Assembly: GCA_021813195.1 (NCBI GenBank)
Contig: JAKALI010000041.1
Coordinates: forward strand, 1 to 14,581
Direction of reading: 5' to 3'
Length of the DNA: 14,581 bases
Source of the DNA: Pseudomonadota bacterium
GTDB taxonomy: Bacteria; Pseudomonadota; Alphaproteobacteria; Rhizobiales; Hyphomicrobiaceae
Shown here: in pieces, positions 1-6,682 of the stretch
Position numbering within the stretch: the first letter of the stretch is position 1
Layout of the letters: each line of letters begins with the position of its first letter
Program-made: the position numbers and the translations under genes
The notes under the pieces: generated by a model
Seen by the model: only the letters and a program-made list of their open reading frames with translations
Told to the model about the DNA's origin: nothing
Databases searched by the model: none

Positions 1-768
1 CAGATGCTCGGAGCACTTTGTCAGCAGCCGATCTAAAAGCACTTCGTCGAGGCGCTCTGGCGCTGCCAAGGCCTCCGCAATGCCTTGGACAGGATCCTGA
101 TTGAAGTCGAGGCCCGTCGTACCGAACGCAAGATCGAGATCAGCGATGATGACATTGGACTTCAGCTGTTCGGACAAGATCCAAGCCGCGTTGTGACAGA
201 TCGTCGACGAGCCAACACCGCCCTTGGCGCCGATGAAGGTATAGACATGCCCCACCGGGTCCGACTCGGGATCGTTGTAGAGATTGGAAATGCTCTCCAT
301 GACCTGGACCACGCCAACGGGTGCGACCAGGTATTCACTGACACCGCGCTTTAGAAGTTCGCGGTAGAGAATGACGTCGTTGACGTGGCCAATCACGATG
401 ACCTTGGTGCCTGGATCACAGCATTCGGCCAAGCGATCGAGTTCGGTCAACAATTGCTGACGCGGAAGAGCGCTCTCGAGAATGATGAGGTTGGGCGTCG
501 GACTTTCCTGATAATGCGCGACGGCCGCCGTCGCGCCGCCCATGTGCACGCTGACATGCGCCTTGGACAGCCGGCGGTCTTCCGACGCATCCTGCAGGAT
601 TTCTGCAGTCTGGTTCGATTCACAGAAGGCCTGGATGGAGATCCGGGGAATGGGTCGCGCCCGTTCGATGCTCGCCTCGTATCCCGACTCGCCTTGGGGC
701 AGGCCGTCGTCGTACGTCAGCGCCGGCGCGCTCACATCAGCGCTCGCAGTTTTCGCTTGTCTGATCAT
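1..768 (-). CDS. cpaE: CpaE/TadZ pilus-localisation ATPase (3' end outside window)
   Basis: First 256 residues of the Tad-pilus protein CpaE (TadZ), a cytoplasmic ParA/MinD-like protein that places the pilus machine at its cell site. Residues 1 to about 165 form a degenerate receiver-like domain (the VIGHVNDVILYRELL and GVSEYLVAPV segments are typical). The P-loop domain then begins with KGGVGSST at 182-189. The signature lysine K182 is present, but the second Walker A lysine is replaced by serine; such atypical P-loops are known in this family. A Walker A' stretch (IADLDLAFG) follows. The ATG at 768 has a GAGG about ten bases upstream and lies 18 bp after the cpaD stop, so translation in one operon is likely. 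The gene runs off the left edge with no frameshift. Family assignment is secure. Confidence 0.93.
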   Translation of the reverse strand, partial: MIRQAKTASADVSAPALTYDDGLPQGESGYEASIERARPIPRISIQAFCESNQTAEILQDASEDRRLSKAHVSVHMGGATAAVAHYQESPTPNLIILESALPRQQLLTELDRLAECCDPGTKVIVIGHVNDVILYRELLKRGVSEYLVAPVGVVQVMESISNLYNDPESDPVGHVYTFIGAKGGVGSSTICHNAAWILSEQLKSNVIIADLDLAFGTTGLDFNQDPVQGIAEALAAPERLDEVLLDRLLTKCSEHL

Positions 769-786
769 GTTGGCACTACCTCAATG

Positions 787-1518
787 TCATTCGCCGTCGG
801 TCTTGACTTTTTCTTCCTCGGACTTGGCTGCGCCCGTCACTTCACCCTTGATGTATTTCTGCCAGGTCACCAGACGCCGTTCGGCCGGACGCGAGGTCAT
901 GCCGCGCGGCATGACGAGATCGGCGGGATTGGCAACCATGGCGGCAAGGTTCTTTTGGTTGGCGCAGCCCAGATTTGGCATCGGCAGATTGCGCGGCTCG
1001 TAGGCCAGGTTGGTCGGCCAGTGGCCACACTCAGGCCCTTCGGCGACGAAGCGCATGAACGTCAGCTTGATGGCGGGGCTGCCGCGGCCTTCAGCGGCGA
1101 AGGGTTCAACAGCAATCGATGTCTCGTCGATTCCCTGCTCGGCCAGCAGGCGGCCAATATCATGCACGGCCTGCATGGCGCTGGTTTCGTTTGCCGACCC
1201 ACTTGGCGCCTCGATGACGATACGGCTGTTGTTGGCGTCACTCGCTCGTGAACGCTGCGCGAAGCCAATCACATCCGCCCGCTGTGCCGGCGTCAGCCCG
1301 TGAGAACCGCGCGGAACCGAAATGCTCATCGTCTCCGGCTGCTGCGACACCAGGATCGGATGCCGCTGAGTGGGATCGACAAGAGCCCAGCCTGCAACTT
1401 GTGTGTGGTCTTCGCCGTGCTTGCAGGCTCCCAGCGCGAGCGTCAGCAGGGCCGCGAGGGCAATACGGTGACCGATCGTCGGGTGGGACGCGGCGGCCGG
1501 TTTGGATGATGTCATCAT
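787..1518 (-). CDS. cpaD: CpaD pilus assembly lipoprotein
   Basis: Tad/Flp pilus lipoprotein CpaD, 243 residues, thought to help the CpaC secretin assemble in the outer membrane. Residues 1-32 form a lipoprotein signal peptide: a charged start, a hydrophobic core at 19-29 and a lipobox LGAC with lipidated Cys32. The mature part carries the family's OmpA-like stretch (RIVIEAPSGS followed by the alternating DIGRLLAEQGI region) and the C-terminal CGHWPTNL and NLGCANQKNLAAMVANPADL segments, which are diagnostic of CpaD. The family's cysteines are present. A GGAG lies nine bases before the first of two consecutive ATG codons. It sits between cpaC (27 bp) and cpaE (18 bp) in the same operon. The last twenty or so residues are charged and appear unstructured. 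Confidence 0.93.
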   Translation of the reverse strand: MMTSSKPAAASHPTIGHRIALAALLTLALGACKHGEDHTQVAGWALVDPTQRHPILVSQQPETMSISVPRGSHGLTPAQRADVIGFAQRSRASDANNSRIVIEAPSGSANETSAMQAVHDIGRLLAEQGIDETSIAVEPFAAEGRGSPAIKLTFMRFVAEGPECGHWPTNLAYEPRNLPMPNLGCANQKNLAAMVANPADLVMPRGMTSRPAERRLVTWQKYIKGEVTGAAKSEEEKVKTDGE

Positions 1519-1545
1519 GGTGGTCGTCTCCAGCCTGTGCTTGCG

Positions 1546-3168
1546 TCACTCGACGATGAAGCCGTAGTCGCCCTTCAGGTCGCCGGCGGGCGGGGCATGC
1601 GAGCCTTCGCCGTAGACCGCGTTCAGGTGACCGAGGAAATTGCCTTTGAGATCGGAGGCCTCACCCAACCCATCCAGCGGACGAGCGAGTTCCTGCCGCG
1701 CGGTGGGCCGCACCACGTAAGGTGTGACGATCACCACGAGTTCCGTTTCCTGCTTGATGAAATCGCGGCTGCGGAAGAGCGTTCCGAGGATTGGGACGTC
1801 CTTCAATCCCGGCAGGCCGTCGATGTTCTGGCGCACCTCATCGGAAATCAGCCCCGCCATGGCAAGCGAGCCGCCAGAGGGAAGCTCAACCGTCGATTTA
1901 GCCTGGCGCTTCTTCAGCGCCGGAATCGAGATCGCCGACAGCGTGACGGCACCAGCGTTCGACAGTTCGCTCACTTCCGTCTCGATCTTCAGGCTGATGC
2001 GGCCTTCCGACATGACGGTGGGCGTGAAGGCGACGGCGACACCGAATTCCTTGAAGGTGACTGTGACAGCGCCCTGAGCATCAACCACAGGGATCGGGAA
2101 TTCGCCACCGGCGAGGAACTTGGCCGACTCGCCCGAGATCGCCGTCAAGTTCGGCTCAGCCAACGTGCGCATGAGGCCGGCCCGCTCCAACGCCCGAATG
2201 GCGTGGGTGACGCGCGAGCCGCCACCGGCCCAGCCCCCCGAAAGACCCGAATTGCCGAACGTGCCCTCGGTTGGGCCAGTATTAAAATTGCAAAGCGCAC
2301 CAGCTGGGCATGCGATTGAAGGGTCCGTCGGATCACCGGTCGTCGAAATGCCGGGGATCGGCATACGTCCAAGGCCGGCGGCTGCCGTCAGCGGAAGTGC
2401 GTTCTCGGTCAGGAGGGTTGTTGCGAAGTTACCAGCACTGATCGAAGCGCCGAGGTTCACGCCCATCTGTTTGAGCAGCGAGCGCTGGATCTCCGCAACC
2501 GTGACCTTGAGCATCACCTGTTCTTCACCTTCGACGGTGAGCATGTTGATCACGAGTTCGGAGACGTCCTTCTCTGTCTTCTTGATGGCAACGCCGGGAG
2601 TGTCGTTGGACACCTTGGATTCGAATTCGACTTGTACGAACTGCTTGGCGAGTGCGGACGCGCGGTTGGCGTCAGCCGGCGAACGAACGGTCCCGGTGAG
2701 GATCGCCGTGCCATTGAGCATCTCGACCTTGATGTTCGATCCCGGAATGAGCCGCGCCAGGAGATTTTCCAGCCCGAGCGTTTCGCGCTCCACGAAAACC
2801 TCGAGCGTGACGAACTGATCGCCATTTTCATCAAAAATAAAGGCGTTGGACTCACCGAACCGCCGCGCCAGGAGGAAGATTCGGTTGGCGCTCTGCACCA
2901 CCGCATCCACGGCCTGAGGGTTCGAGACAAGCACGTCTCGGGCCGCCCGCGGCAGCTCGATCATCACGGATTTGCCGAGGCCAATGTTGATCGTGCGGTG
3001 CTTGCCGGCGTCCGCTTCCGTGATACGGACAACCGACTGGTGCTGCCCTGCGCCGTCGCGGATCGGGTTTGAGCGTGCCGAACCGTTGGCGAGCACCTCT
3101 GCGAAGGGTGTCGCGGCAATGACAGCCGCCACCAAGATGGCCAAACGTCGTTTTACCGTATGAGACAT
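1546..3168 (-). CDS. cpaC: CpaC/RcpA outer-membrane secretin of the Tad pilus
   Basis: Secretin through which the Flp pilus crosses the outer membrane; 540 residues, a normal length. A cleavable signal peptide covers about residues 1-28. The pilus-specific N-terminal domain follows (about 58-130, with the RAARDVLVSNP and ANRIFLLARRFG motifs), then a BON-like domain (about 133-205, GTAILTGTVRS) and the secretin core (about 330-510). The core includes LRTLAEPNLTAISG, GGEFPIPV, the LPGLKDVPILGTLFRS signature and ELVVIVTPYVVRP. A glycine-rich insert near residues 275-320 holds a closely spaced cysteine pair (C287, C293). The ATG is preceded by GGAAGG at eight bases. It sits between cpaB and cpaD. 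Identification is secure; the domain limits are approximate. Confidence 0.95.
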   Translation of the reverse strand: MSHTVKRRLAILVAAVIAATPFAEVLANGSARSNPIRDGAGQHQSVVRITEADAGKHRTINIGLGKSVMIELPRAARDVLVSNPQAVDAVVQSANRIFLLARRFGESNAFIFDENGDQFVTLEVFVERETLGLENLLARLIPGSNIKVEMLNGTAILTGTVRSPADANRASALAKQFVQVEFESKVSNDTPGVAIKKTEKDVSELVINMLTVEGEEQVMLKVTVAEIQRSLLKQMGVNLGASISAGNFATTLLTENALPLTAAAGLGRMPIPGISTTGDPTDPSIACPAGALCNFNTGPTEGTFGNSGLSGGWAGGGSRVTHAIRALERAGLMRTLAEPNLTAISGESAKFLAGGEFPIPVVDAQGAVTVTFKEFGVAVAFTPTVMSEGRISLKIETEVSELSNAGAVTLSAISIPALKKRQAKSTVELPSGGSLAMAGLISDEVRQNIDGLPGLKDVPILGTLFRSRDFIKQETELVVIVTPYVVRPTARQELARPLDGLGEASDLKGNFLGHLNAVYGEGSHAPPAGDLKGDYGFIVE

Positions 3169-3217
3169 ATCTTTTGCCTTCCGACGATCTGCGTGCGCTG
3201 AGGCGGTTGGTTTTGCG

Positions 3218-3247
3218 AGATCAGTTCACGCTCTGGGCGCGTGATCT
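3218..3247. repeat. Inverted repeat in the cpaB-cpaC gap
   Basis: AGATCA (3218-3223) and TGATCT (3242-3247) form a perfect six-base inverted repeat, with a second internal pairing CGC (3229-3231) / GCG (3239-3241). It lies in the 97-bp space between the cpaB stop and the cpaC start. No T-run follows on either strand, so it does not look like an intrinsic terminator. An mRNA-processing or stabilising hairpin is possible, but that is inference. Confidence 0.4.
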
Positions 3248-3265
3248 GACGCCGTAACGCAGAAC

Positions 3266-4030
3266 TCAGATGGCGTTTCCGTTGTTGTTCGACTTACTGA
3301 GAGCATCTCCGTGCTCGGGCCCCATGTTGTTGGGATCGAGTTCGGCGATGGAGCGAAGTGACAACGTGATGTCGCCGAGCGTATTGGCGAGGGCCAGCAT
3401 CTCCGCCTGGCGCGGCGTCAATTCGAGCGTGGCCGTGTTGGCGGCACCTTCCGCAGCCTTCTTGCCTTCCTTGGTTTCGATCTGCTGACCGATGGCAAGG
3501 ACGCGCACGTTGCGGAACAGCGTGTCACTCACGTATTCATCCTGTCCGCTCTTGGTGCGCAGGCGGCGAATGAGGATGACGTCGACATGATCGTTGGGCA
3601 GGATCAGGCGGCCAACCGCCGTTTCCTCTTTGATCTTGGTCGAGATAGCGCGCATACCGGGCGGCAGGATCGCGGCCAAAACACCGCCCTGGCCCGCCTT
3701 GACGAGCTTGGCCGGAGTGATTGGCTCACCGGCCATGATCGGCGCGCGGGCGATGGCACCGGATAATTTCTGGATTGCGCCAGGACCTGCTGACTTCGTG
3801 ATGAAGCCCTGCGCGGCTTCGGTCGGCCACTTCTGCCAACGGAATAAACCTTCGTTGGTGACCTGCCCAAGGCCAATATCGGCGCGTGCGACCAAGACTT
3901 CGGTCGAGTTCACCTGGACCTCGACCTTCTTCTCCACTTGCGGCTTGTTCAGCATGCCCTTGACCATCACGAAGGCCAAGAGTGCCGAGATGCCGGCAAC
4001 CCCGATGCCGATAACCTGTGCTCGTTTCAT
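3266..4030 (-). CDS. cpaB: CpaB/RcpC Flp pilus assembly protein
   Basis: CpaB (RcpC), 254 residues, an inner-membrane-anchored periplasmic protein of the Tad machine that works with the CpaC secretin. A single N-terminal membrane segment spans about residues 6-24 (IGIGVAGISALLAFVMV). A SAF domain follows from about residue 42, with the typical TEVLVARADIGLGQV start and the tryptophan-rich FRWQKWP motif. The RcpC-type domain then includes RAISTKI and LILPNDHVDVILIRR. The C-terminal LELTPRQAEMLALANTLGDITLSLR segment is standard for the family. The ATG at 4030 has only a distant purine-rich AGGGGA (about 11 bases upstream). A 162-bp gap separates it from cpaA, wider than elsewhere in the operon, so an internal promoter is possible. 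Confidence 0.94.
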   Translation of the reverse strand: MKRAQVIGIGVAGISALLAFVMVKGMLNKPQVEKKVEVQVNSTEVLVARADIGLGQVTNEGLFRWQKWPTEAAQGFITKSAGPGAIQKLSGAIARAPIMAGEPITPAKLVKAGQGGVLAAILPPGMRAISTKIKEETAVGRLILPNDHVDVILIRRLRTKSGQDEYVSDTLFRNVRVLAIGQQIETKEGKKAAEGAANTATLELTPRQAEMLALANTLGDITLSLRSIAELDPNNMGPEHGDALSKSNNNGNAI

Positions 4031-4192
4031 AGCGCACCACGTCCCCTGGAACCGGCAGGCCCTCCTGCGGTATCAGGGCGTAGTCTGCGCGACATTCGTC
4101 AATGCGAGGTTAACCAGCGTAGTAAATCGGTGCGCTTGCGGCGCAATCTGACTTAATCATCTGATAACAAATTAAAAGTCTTGACGGTGGGC
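4031..4192 (-). promoter_or_regulatory. cpaA-cpaB intergenic region, candidate regulatory segment
   Basis: A 162-bp gap, noticeably AT-rich at 4145-4185 compared with its surroundings. It holds three TTAA tetramers (4110-4113, 4153-4156, 4172-4175) and an imperfect inverted repeat, GACTTAAT (4150-4157) against ATTAAAAGTC (4171-4180). A minus-strand TTGACG at 4102-4097 could act as a -35 box, but no good -10 lies at 16-18 bp from it. A second transcription start for cpaBCDE is plausible but not shown. Confidence 0.3.
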
Positions 4193-4693
4193 TTACCCGG
4201 CAAGCCCGAGGAAGACAGCCGATTTGGGAAAACTGATGAGTGCGCCGCCGGCAATCGCCACGCCGTACGGGATCCCCGATTCGGGAGCCTGCAAGCGCTG
4301 AACCCAGCCGTGTCCGATAAAGATCGTCGACGACAGACGGCGGAACATGAGAAGGACCAAGGCGAGGCCGCCGCCGATAACCGCCGTATGCAACAAGAAC
4401 GGGAGAAGTTGCTCGAACCCGAGCCACATCGAGGCCGCGGCTAGCAGCTTGGCATCACCGCCACCAACCAGCCGAAAGGCGAACAGCAAGAAGCCGACGG
4501 CGAGAACGGCCGCACCAGCAGCGACGTGCATGAGCGATGCATGCATCCCAAGCCCAGCGACGGGCGCGGCGAGCACAAATCCAGCGATGAGCGCGAGAGA
4601 GATCCAGTTGGGTATCGTATAGCTCAGCACGTCCTTTGCGGCGGCGAGCACCATGAGAACTGGAAACACAAGCAAAATTGGATACGCGAGCAC
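4193..4693 (-). CDS. cpaA: CpaA prepilin peptidase (A24 aspartic protease)
   Basis: Inner-membrane type IV prepilin peptidase that cleaves the Flp prepilin, 166 residues. Both catalytic aspartates are visible: D21 in the AAAKDVLSYTIPN segment and D80 in the GGGDAK form of the GxGD motif. Hydrophobic segments cover most of the chain (about 3-20, 31-50, 55-73, 97-115, 143-163). There is no N-terminal methylase domain with paired CxxC motifs, as expected for the short Tad-type enzymes. The start is GTG at 4693, supported by a GGGGGA six to seven bases upstream. It lies between flp and cpaB, so enzyme and substrate are adjacent. Confidence 0.93.
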   Translation of the reverse strand: MLAYPILLVFPVLMVLAAAKDVLSYTIPNWISLALIAGFVLAAPVAGLGMHASLMHVAAGAAVLAVGFLLFAFRLVGGGDAKLLAAASMWLGFEQLLPFLLHTAVIGGGLALVLLMFRRLSSTIFIGHGWVQRLQAPESGIPYGVAIAGGALISFPKSAVFLGLAG

Positions 4694-4763
4694 GCCGCTT
4701 CCCCCACGCGATACAACCCAAGCCGCACGATTCGGTTTGGTGCGATGCTGCCACAGCTTGGTT

Positions 4764-4787
4764 AAAAAAGTCTTTCGAGCGGCTCGA
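4764..4787 (-). terminator. Weak terminator-like hairpin after flp
   Basis: On the minus strand, 16 bases past the flp stop, TCGAG and CTCGA (4787-4775, three-base loop) form a short stem. A run of six T follows (4769-4764) after a five-base spacer. The spacer makes it poor as a classic terminator. Partial termination here would fit the need for far more pilin than assembly protein, but that is inference. Confidence 0.3.
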
Positions 4788-4802
4788 CGTGCCAGTTCGG
4801 GC

Positions 4803-4967
4803 TCAGAATTGCGTCGCCAGATCAGAAAAGAAGGTGTCGAGGTTGACGCCGATGTTCGTCAACGCTGCGACCAACCCCATCCCGATCAATGACGCAATGA
4901 GCGCATATTCGATTGCGGTCGAACCGACATCATCTTTTACAAATTCACGCGCAAGCGAGATCAACAT
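4803..4967 (-). CDS. flp: Flp/PilA type IVb prepilin
   Basis: Major Flp pilin precursor, 54 residues. The leader MLISLAREFVKDDVG ends at Gly15, the prepilin-peptidase site. The mature protein starts STAIEYALIASLIGMGLVAA, with the essential glutamate at +5, the Flp-specific Tyr at +6 and a 20-residue hydrophobic helix, then a short polar tail ending SDLATQF. The frame stays open upstream to 5159, but a Flp prepilin has only a 10-20 residue leader, so I place the start at the ATG at 4967, with AGGGA about ten bases upstream. It is the first gene of the cpa operon and the substrate of CpaA next to it. Only one pilin copy is present in the window. Confidence 0.95.
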   Translation of the reverse strand: MLISLAREFVKDDVGSTAIEYALIASLIGMGLVAALTNIGVNLDTFFSDLATQF

Positions 4968-5195
4968 GTCCTGACCGTCCCTGATCAATGTGTCTACGTT
5001 GGCGCTTAACGCCATCAACGCAGCCAGCCCTCGATGTTCGGCCCAAATTAAGACGGCTGCGGTTAACAGGTATTGGATAGAGCCGGCTAAAATCGACCGG
5101 CATTGCGTGGAATTTCCAACATCACGAATGCGGGGTAAATATTCCGTGGCCACGCACAAAAATTGCGCCGCTCAAGAGAACCCGCGATCGAGAAC
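4968..5195 (-). promoter_or_regulatory. Leader/promoter region of the flp-cpa operon
   Basis: This 228-bp gap between the dcd stop and the flp start is where the pilus operon promoter should lie. It is AT-richer than the flanking genes. It contains three TTAA tetramers within about 60 bp (5006-5009, 5048-5051, 5063-5066) and a small inverted repeat GGCG/CGCC around 5001-5013. I could not find a convincing -35/-10 pair with 16-18 bp spacing, nor a sigma54 site. The exact promoter is not assigned. Confidence 0.4.
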
Positions 5196-6362
5196 TCACG
5201 CAAAGTGTTTGGACAACTTCAGTTTCTGCGCCTGGTAATTCGAGCCGAGCCGCTCCCCGTACAACGCTTCCGGGACCTCGACCATGCGCTCATAGACGAG
5301 CCGGCCGATTATTTGCCCATCTTCGAGGATGAACGGGACCTTGTGGGATCGTACCTCCAAGACCACGCGCGAACCGTGCCCACCGGCTGCCGCGTGCCCG
5401 AACCCGGGATCCATAAAGCCCGCGTAATGTACGCGAAATTCACCGACGAGAGGATTGAACGGCATCATCTCCGCGGCGTGCGTTGGCGGAATGTGCACCG
5501 CCTCCTTCGACGCCAGGATATAGAACTGATCGGGGTCGAGAACGAGCCGATGCTCGCCCTTGCCAACCCGGATCTCCTCCCAATAGTCGGCGATGCGGCA
5601 ACCGGCTTTCACGTCGACGTCCACAAGGCCGGTATGCCGCTTTGCGCGATAGCCAACGAGGCCGGAGCGATCGCCGGTGAGATCAACCGACAGGGCCAAG
5701 CCATCAGAAATGTCGGCGCGACCGCCACTGACCAGGGTTTGCTTGGCGTGGAGTCGTCTCAAAGTTGCATCGTCCTCCCGCGGATTTCCGACCCGGAACC
5801 GCAACTGAGTCAATTTCGAACCGGCCCGCGCCAGAATCGGGAAGGTCTGCGGACAAATCTCAGCAAACAACGGTCCCTTGTAGCCAGCCGGAATCTGATC
5901 GAACGCCGCCACCCCATCGGCGATGACGCGCGTGAAGACGTCGAGCCGCCCCGTCGAACTCTTGGGATTGGCAGCTGCAGCGATAGTCGACGGCAGGGCC
6001 AGACGTTCTTGTAGCGGCACGATATAGACACATCCCGTCTCCAGAACGGCGCCGGCCGTCAAATCGATCGTGTGCAGCTTCAAATTCTGGAGCTTGTCGA
6101 GAACGCGGGCAGATGGACCTGGCAAAAAGCTCGCCCGTACGCGGTAGGCTTCCCTGCCCAAGCGGAGATCAAAACTTGCCGGCTGCAGCTGATCTGGGGA
6201 TGCCGGCGTCTCCAACTGCAGCGCGCCGGCGGAGATAAGCGCGCGGATCGCTTGGGCCGGTAAGATACCGTCCGTCACAGCGACGCCGAGCGGTCCTTCG
6301 CGTCGGACGCCCCGTTTACTTGCGGTCTTGGATCGGAGGGTCTTGACTGATTCTTTTGCCAT
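5196..6362 (-). CDS. dcd: Double-domain dCTP deaminase (alphaproteobacterial type)
   Basis: 2'-deoxycytidine 5'-triphosphate deaminase, converting dCTP to dUTP for dTTP synthesis. At 388 residues it is about twice the usual Dcd length and shows two dUTPase-like halves. The first half has LQPASFDLRLG (59-69), NPKSSTGRLDVF (132-143, matching the nucleotide-binding KSSLAR motif) and LFAEI with E168. The second half has LDPDQFYILASKEAVHIPP (275-293), GEFRVHYAGFMDPGFG (307-322) and VVLEV with E336, which aligns with the catalytic glutamate of E. coli Dcd, followed by QIIGRLVYE. I chose the ATG at 6362 because GAGGA lies four bases upstream; a TTG at 6410 would add 16 unlikely residues. It diverges from metZ and is probably not part of the pilus operon downstream. 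Confidence 0.88.
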   Translation of the reverse strand: MAKESVKTLRSKTASKRGVRREGPLGVAVTDGILPAQAIRALISAGALQLETPASPDQLQPASFDLRLGREAYRVRASFLPGPSARVLDKLQNLKLHTIDLTAGAVLETGCVYIVPLQERLALPSTIAAAANPKSSTGRLDVFTRVIADGVAAFDQIPAGYKGPLFAEICPQTFPILARAGSKLTQLRFRVGNPREDDATLRRLHAKQTLVSGGRADISDGLALSVDLTGDRSGLVGYRAKRHTGLVDVDVKAGCRIADYWEEIRVGKGEHRLVLDPDQFYILASKEAVHIPPTHAAEMMPFNPLVGEFRVHYAGFMDPGFGHAAAGGHGSRVVLEVRSHKVPFILEDGQIIGRLVYERMVEVPEALYGERLGSNYQAQKLKLSKHFA

Positions 6363-6590
6363 GCGGTCCTCGCCATGCCAGCCTCTAGAGCAAGGTTGCC
6401 TTGACGCCAAGAGGCCGCAGCGCTATCCCGCCCACCTATCGTCGTATTTTGCCATCCGGCTCGTCGCCACGATGAACCACGCACTGGGCCTGCCCCTTGA
6501 GCCTGGTCGAATTGGGCGTGGTTTGATGGTTGAGGCGGGTCGTGCTGCGAGGTCCGCGATTTTGTCGCAAACGGCGCCAGAACATCGGCG
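6363..6590. other. Divergent dcd/metZ intergenic region, upstream part
   Basis: Together with the metZ leader this makes 320 bp between the two divergent starts. I find no gene here with a supportable start and homology. Weak minus-strand promoter boxes for dcd (TTGGCG and TAGAGG separated by 17 bp, 6408-6380) would give a very short leader and only three matches at -10. GGCGCCAG at 6573-6580 is repeated exactly at 6641-6648 in the metZ leader. No metZ promoter can be named with confidence. Confidence 0.4.
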
Positions 6591-6680
6591 GTGACGAACC
6601 GAGTTGCACCCGAGACGTTAACTGGCTCAGGCGGTCACATGGCGCCAGCCCCCTCCAGTGAACCAAATCTTTGGAGCCAG
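6591..6680 (+). promoter_or_regulatory. Structured metZ leader with possible RBS sequestration
   Basis: CTGGCTC (6622-6628) is exactly complementary to GAGCCAG (6674-6680), which overlaps the metZ Shine-Dalgarno GGAG (6673-6676). The same CTC can instead close a stem with CCGAG (6599-6603, one bulged A at 6629) inside an outer stem GTGAC (6591-6595) / GTCAC (6634-6638). A further small hairpin CCAAA (6663-6667) / TTTGG (6670-6674) also covers the Shine-Dalgarno. Mutually exclusive pairings of this kind suggest translational control of metZ. The base pairing is seen in the sequence; the regulatory role is inference. Confidence 0.35.
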
Positions 6681-6682
6681 AC

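Noticed and set aside
385..2319. Long plus-strand open frames opposite cpaE, cpaD and cpaC (for example 385-1251 and 1537-2319)
   Set aside because: They lie antisense to well-recognised pilus genes, have no family motifs, and are the expected by-product of GC-rich codon use.
4968..5159. Upstream extension of the Flp pilin frame to 118 residues
   Set aside because: A Flp prepilin has a short leader before the Gly|x4-Glu cleavage motif; the ATG at 4967 gives a normal 15-residue leader.
5100..5165. Possible sigma54 promoter upstream of flp
   Set aside because: TGG and TTGC-like pieces are present but not with the required GG-N10-GC spacing.
5163..6014. A 283-codon plus-strand frame opposite dcd
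   Set aside because: Antisense shadow of a gene with clear dCTP deaminase motifs; no recognisable protein features of its own.
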